DNA of 7,371 bases. Origin: CALBPI01 sp039700805. Lineage in GTDB: Bacteria; Pseudomonadota; Gammaproteobacteria; Steroidobacterales; Woeseiaceae. Below the pieces are notes generated by a model. It searched no databases. It worked only from the letters and a program-made list of their open reading frames with translations, and was not told the DNA's origin. The stretch lies in the NCBI GenBank assembly GCA_039700805.1, contig JBCAZE010000152.1, positions 1 through 7,371 on the forward strand. The letters run 5' to 3'. Positions 6,295 through 7,371 of the stretch are shown piece after piece; within the stretch, counting starts at the first letter, position 1, and each line of letters starts with the position of its first letter. The position numbers and the translations under genes are program-made.

Positions 6295-7371
6295 GCCGGC
6301 ATCACGCTCGTCGTCAGATGTGCGGCCATTGATGTCGATGCTAGGGTCATCGAGAAAGCCGGTTTCCTGCTCATTGATTTGACGCAATAGTTCTCGCCAT
6401 TGGTCGTATTGCGCTGCAGCGGTTCCAGACAGTCTGCGTGTCTGGCCGTTGACCTCGACCGTCATATCAGCTGCAGTGGCCCCGAATGATTCTGTCAGTT
6501 CTGAGATCGCAAGACGTTGCACGCGCGCTTCAGCTAGCTGCCCGAAGGCACTGAATGCGAGCTCCACACCACTCGCAATCGCATAGTTCTTAAGCGTACT
6601 GCGAGTCCGGCGTTGGGTCCCAGAATCACCTGCATCACCACGGTCCATTTGACTGGCCGCCGCGACCGTCGCGACGCCGGCCAGGCCCCGCAAAATCGCT
6701 GATCGACGCAGGCGTTGATACTCGAGCTCAGCATCTCGGGACGCCTCTCTCCAGTCTGCATAAGGCAACGCGATGCCGTAATAGAAATTCGCGTAGTGCT
6801 CATTCAGAGTATCCTGGAACAACGCGTCGCGGGCTCTAATCTTATCCAGTCGACCGACCATCGGGTCGTCTTCGCTCGGCAAGCGAACAACATCAACATT
6901 GCCTCGCTTATCCGTCTCTACATATTCACCAAAAACACTGGGCGCCATGTCCGCATAGAAACGCATGCGTGATGTGCGCCGCAGGCGCTCGATGTCAGCG
7001 AGCTCAAGCGTCTGGTAGAACGCAAATAAGTCGTTGGCAAACGCGTTGAAGACATTTTGATAAGGATCGAGTGCCCGGTCGCGCTTCTCGGAATAGTCAT
7101 TGCGGTCAGTCCGTGTCTTGTAACGTTTACTGAACCAACGTTCGCCAGACGAGTCCGTAGCGGTCAACTGCACCTCGGCTTTATTACCATCCGAATGCCG
7201 AATACGGCCCGTGATAGTGATATCGGAAACAACGTCAGCGCCTGGAATCACACGCACCGCACCCCAATGGCCTGTCGTCTGCAACGTGCTCTTCAGGTGG
7301 TAAGGGAAATAGCGCGACTCTGCTTTTCGAATATCAGGGTAGACGTCATCCGGCAGTTTTTGCTTTTCCGA
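6292..7371 (-). CDS. Uncharacterised protein, C-terminal 359 residues (N-terminus off window)
   Basis: The frame is open to the right edge, so the true start lies outside; a TTG at 7284 is only an internal leucine codon. Numbering from the edge, residues about 14-85 include IRKAESRYFPYHLKSTLQ (14-31), WGAVRVIPG (36-44) and a beta-rich stretch, SDITITGRIRHSDG (49-62), leading to TATDSSGERW (70-79). That pattern resembles the small alpha/beta domain of envelope proteins such as TolB-N, CsgG and LpoB, in which strands alternate around a D/G-rich turn. Residues 99-125 are predicted helical. An Ala/Gly-rich hydrophobic patch at 224-239 could be membrane-associated or a buried helix. The C-terminus is charged. 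Without the N-terminus I cannot say whether a signal peptide or lipobox is present. I recall similar proteins as conserved, uncharacterised envelope proteins, but no name can be supported. Confidence 0.75.
   Translation of the reverse strand, partial: SEKQKLPDDVYPDIRKAESRYFPYHLKSTLQTTGHWGAVRVIPGADVVSDITITGRIRHSDGNKAEVQLTATDSSGERWFSKRYKTRTDRNDYSEKRDRALDPYQNVFNAFANDLFAFYQTLELADIERLRRTSRMRFYADMAPSVFGEYVETDKRGNVDVVRLPSEDDPMVGRLDKIRARDALFQDTLNEHYANFYYGIALPYADWREASRDAELEYQRLRRSAILRGLAGVATVAAASQMDRGDAGDSGTQRRTRSTLKNYAIASGVELAFSAFGQLAEARVQRLAISELTESFGATAADMTVEVNGQTRRLSGTAAAQYDQWRELLRQINEQETGFLDDPSIDINGRTSDDERDAG

Noticed and set aside
7282..7284. TTG as the start codon of the right-edge gene
   Set aside because: The frame stays open for 29 more codons to the window edge, and the residues there continue the same domain (IRKAESRYFPYHLKST). 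The TTG is an internal leucine.
1..7371. CRISPR array, tRNA, rRNA, insertion sequence or direct repeats
   Set aside because: Coding sequence fills the window almost completely, and I saw no spaced identical repeats, transposase motifs or RNA gene signatures.

Overview
The window holds one tightly packed operon, read entirely on the minus strand, so transcription runs from the right edge to the left edge. Six genes fill it; the first and the last are cut by the window ends. Moderately high GC, the protein families and the gene order suggest a Gammaproteobacterium, possibly marine or halophilic. That placement is inference from general family knowledge, not from a marker gene. There are no RNA genes, mobile elements, CRISPR arrays or long intergenic gaps. 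The only real gap is 19 bases (1508-1526). No promoter or terminator is visible, so both must lie outside the window.

In order of transcription: (1) 7371-6292, the C-terminal 359 residues of an uncharacterised protein with a beta-rich N-terminal part. (2) 6292-3953, a transmembrane Hanks-type Ser/Thr protein kinase with a predicted extracytoplasmic TPR region and a C-terminal PEGA-like domain. (3) 3956-1527, a transmembrane protein with a degenerate FHA-like cytoplasmic head, five PEGA-like units in tandem and a C-terminal formylglycine-generating-enzyme (FGE/SUMF1)-like domain that lacks the catalytic cysteines. (4) 1507-1244, a small, very acidic exported protein. (5) 1243-437, a MotA/TolQ/ExbB-type membrane channel subunit. 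(6) 444-1, the N-terminal 148 residues of an Hsp70/actin-fold ATPase-like protein, an open frame running off the left edge.

The junctions are a 1-base overlap (TAATG), a 4-base overlap (ATGA), a 19-base gap carrying a strong Shine-Dalgarno, a 0-base junction (TAAATG) and an 8-base overlap. Such packing implies co-expression and translational coupling. The kinase and the PEGA/FGE protein share a topology: a cytoplasmic signalling domain, one membrane helix, and an extracytoplasmic part ending in or containing PEGA units. This suggests they meet in the envelope. Combined with an ion-channel subunit, an exported acidic peptide and an Hsp70-like protein, the operon looks like a trans-envelope signalling or force-coupled complex that I cannot match to a named system. 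It loosely recalls the PpkA/TagR threonine-phosphorylation module of type VI secretion, but no secretion genes are present here.
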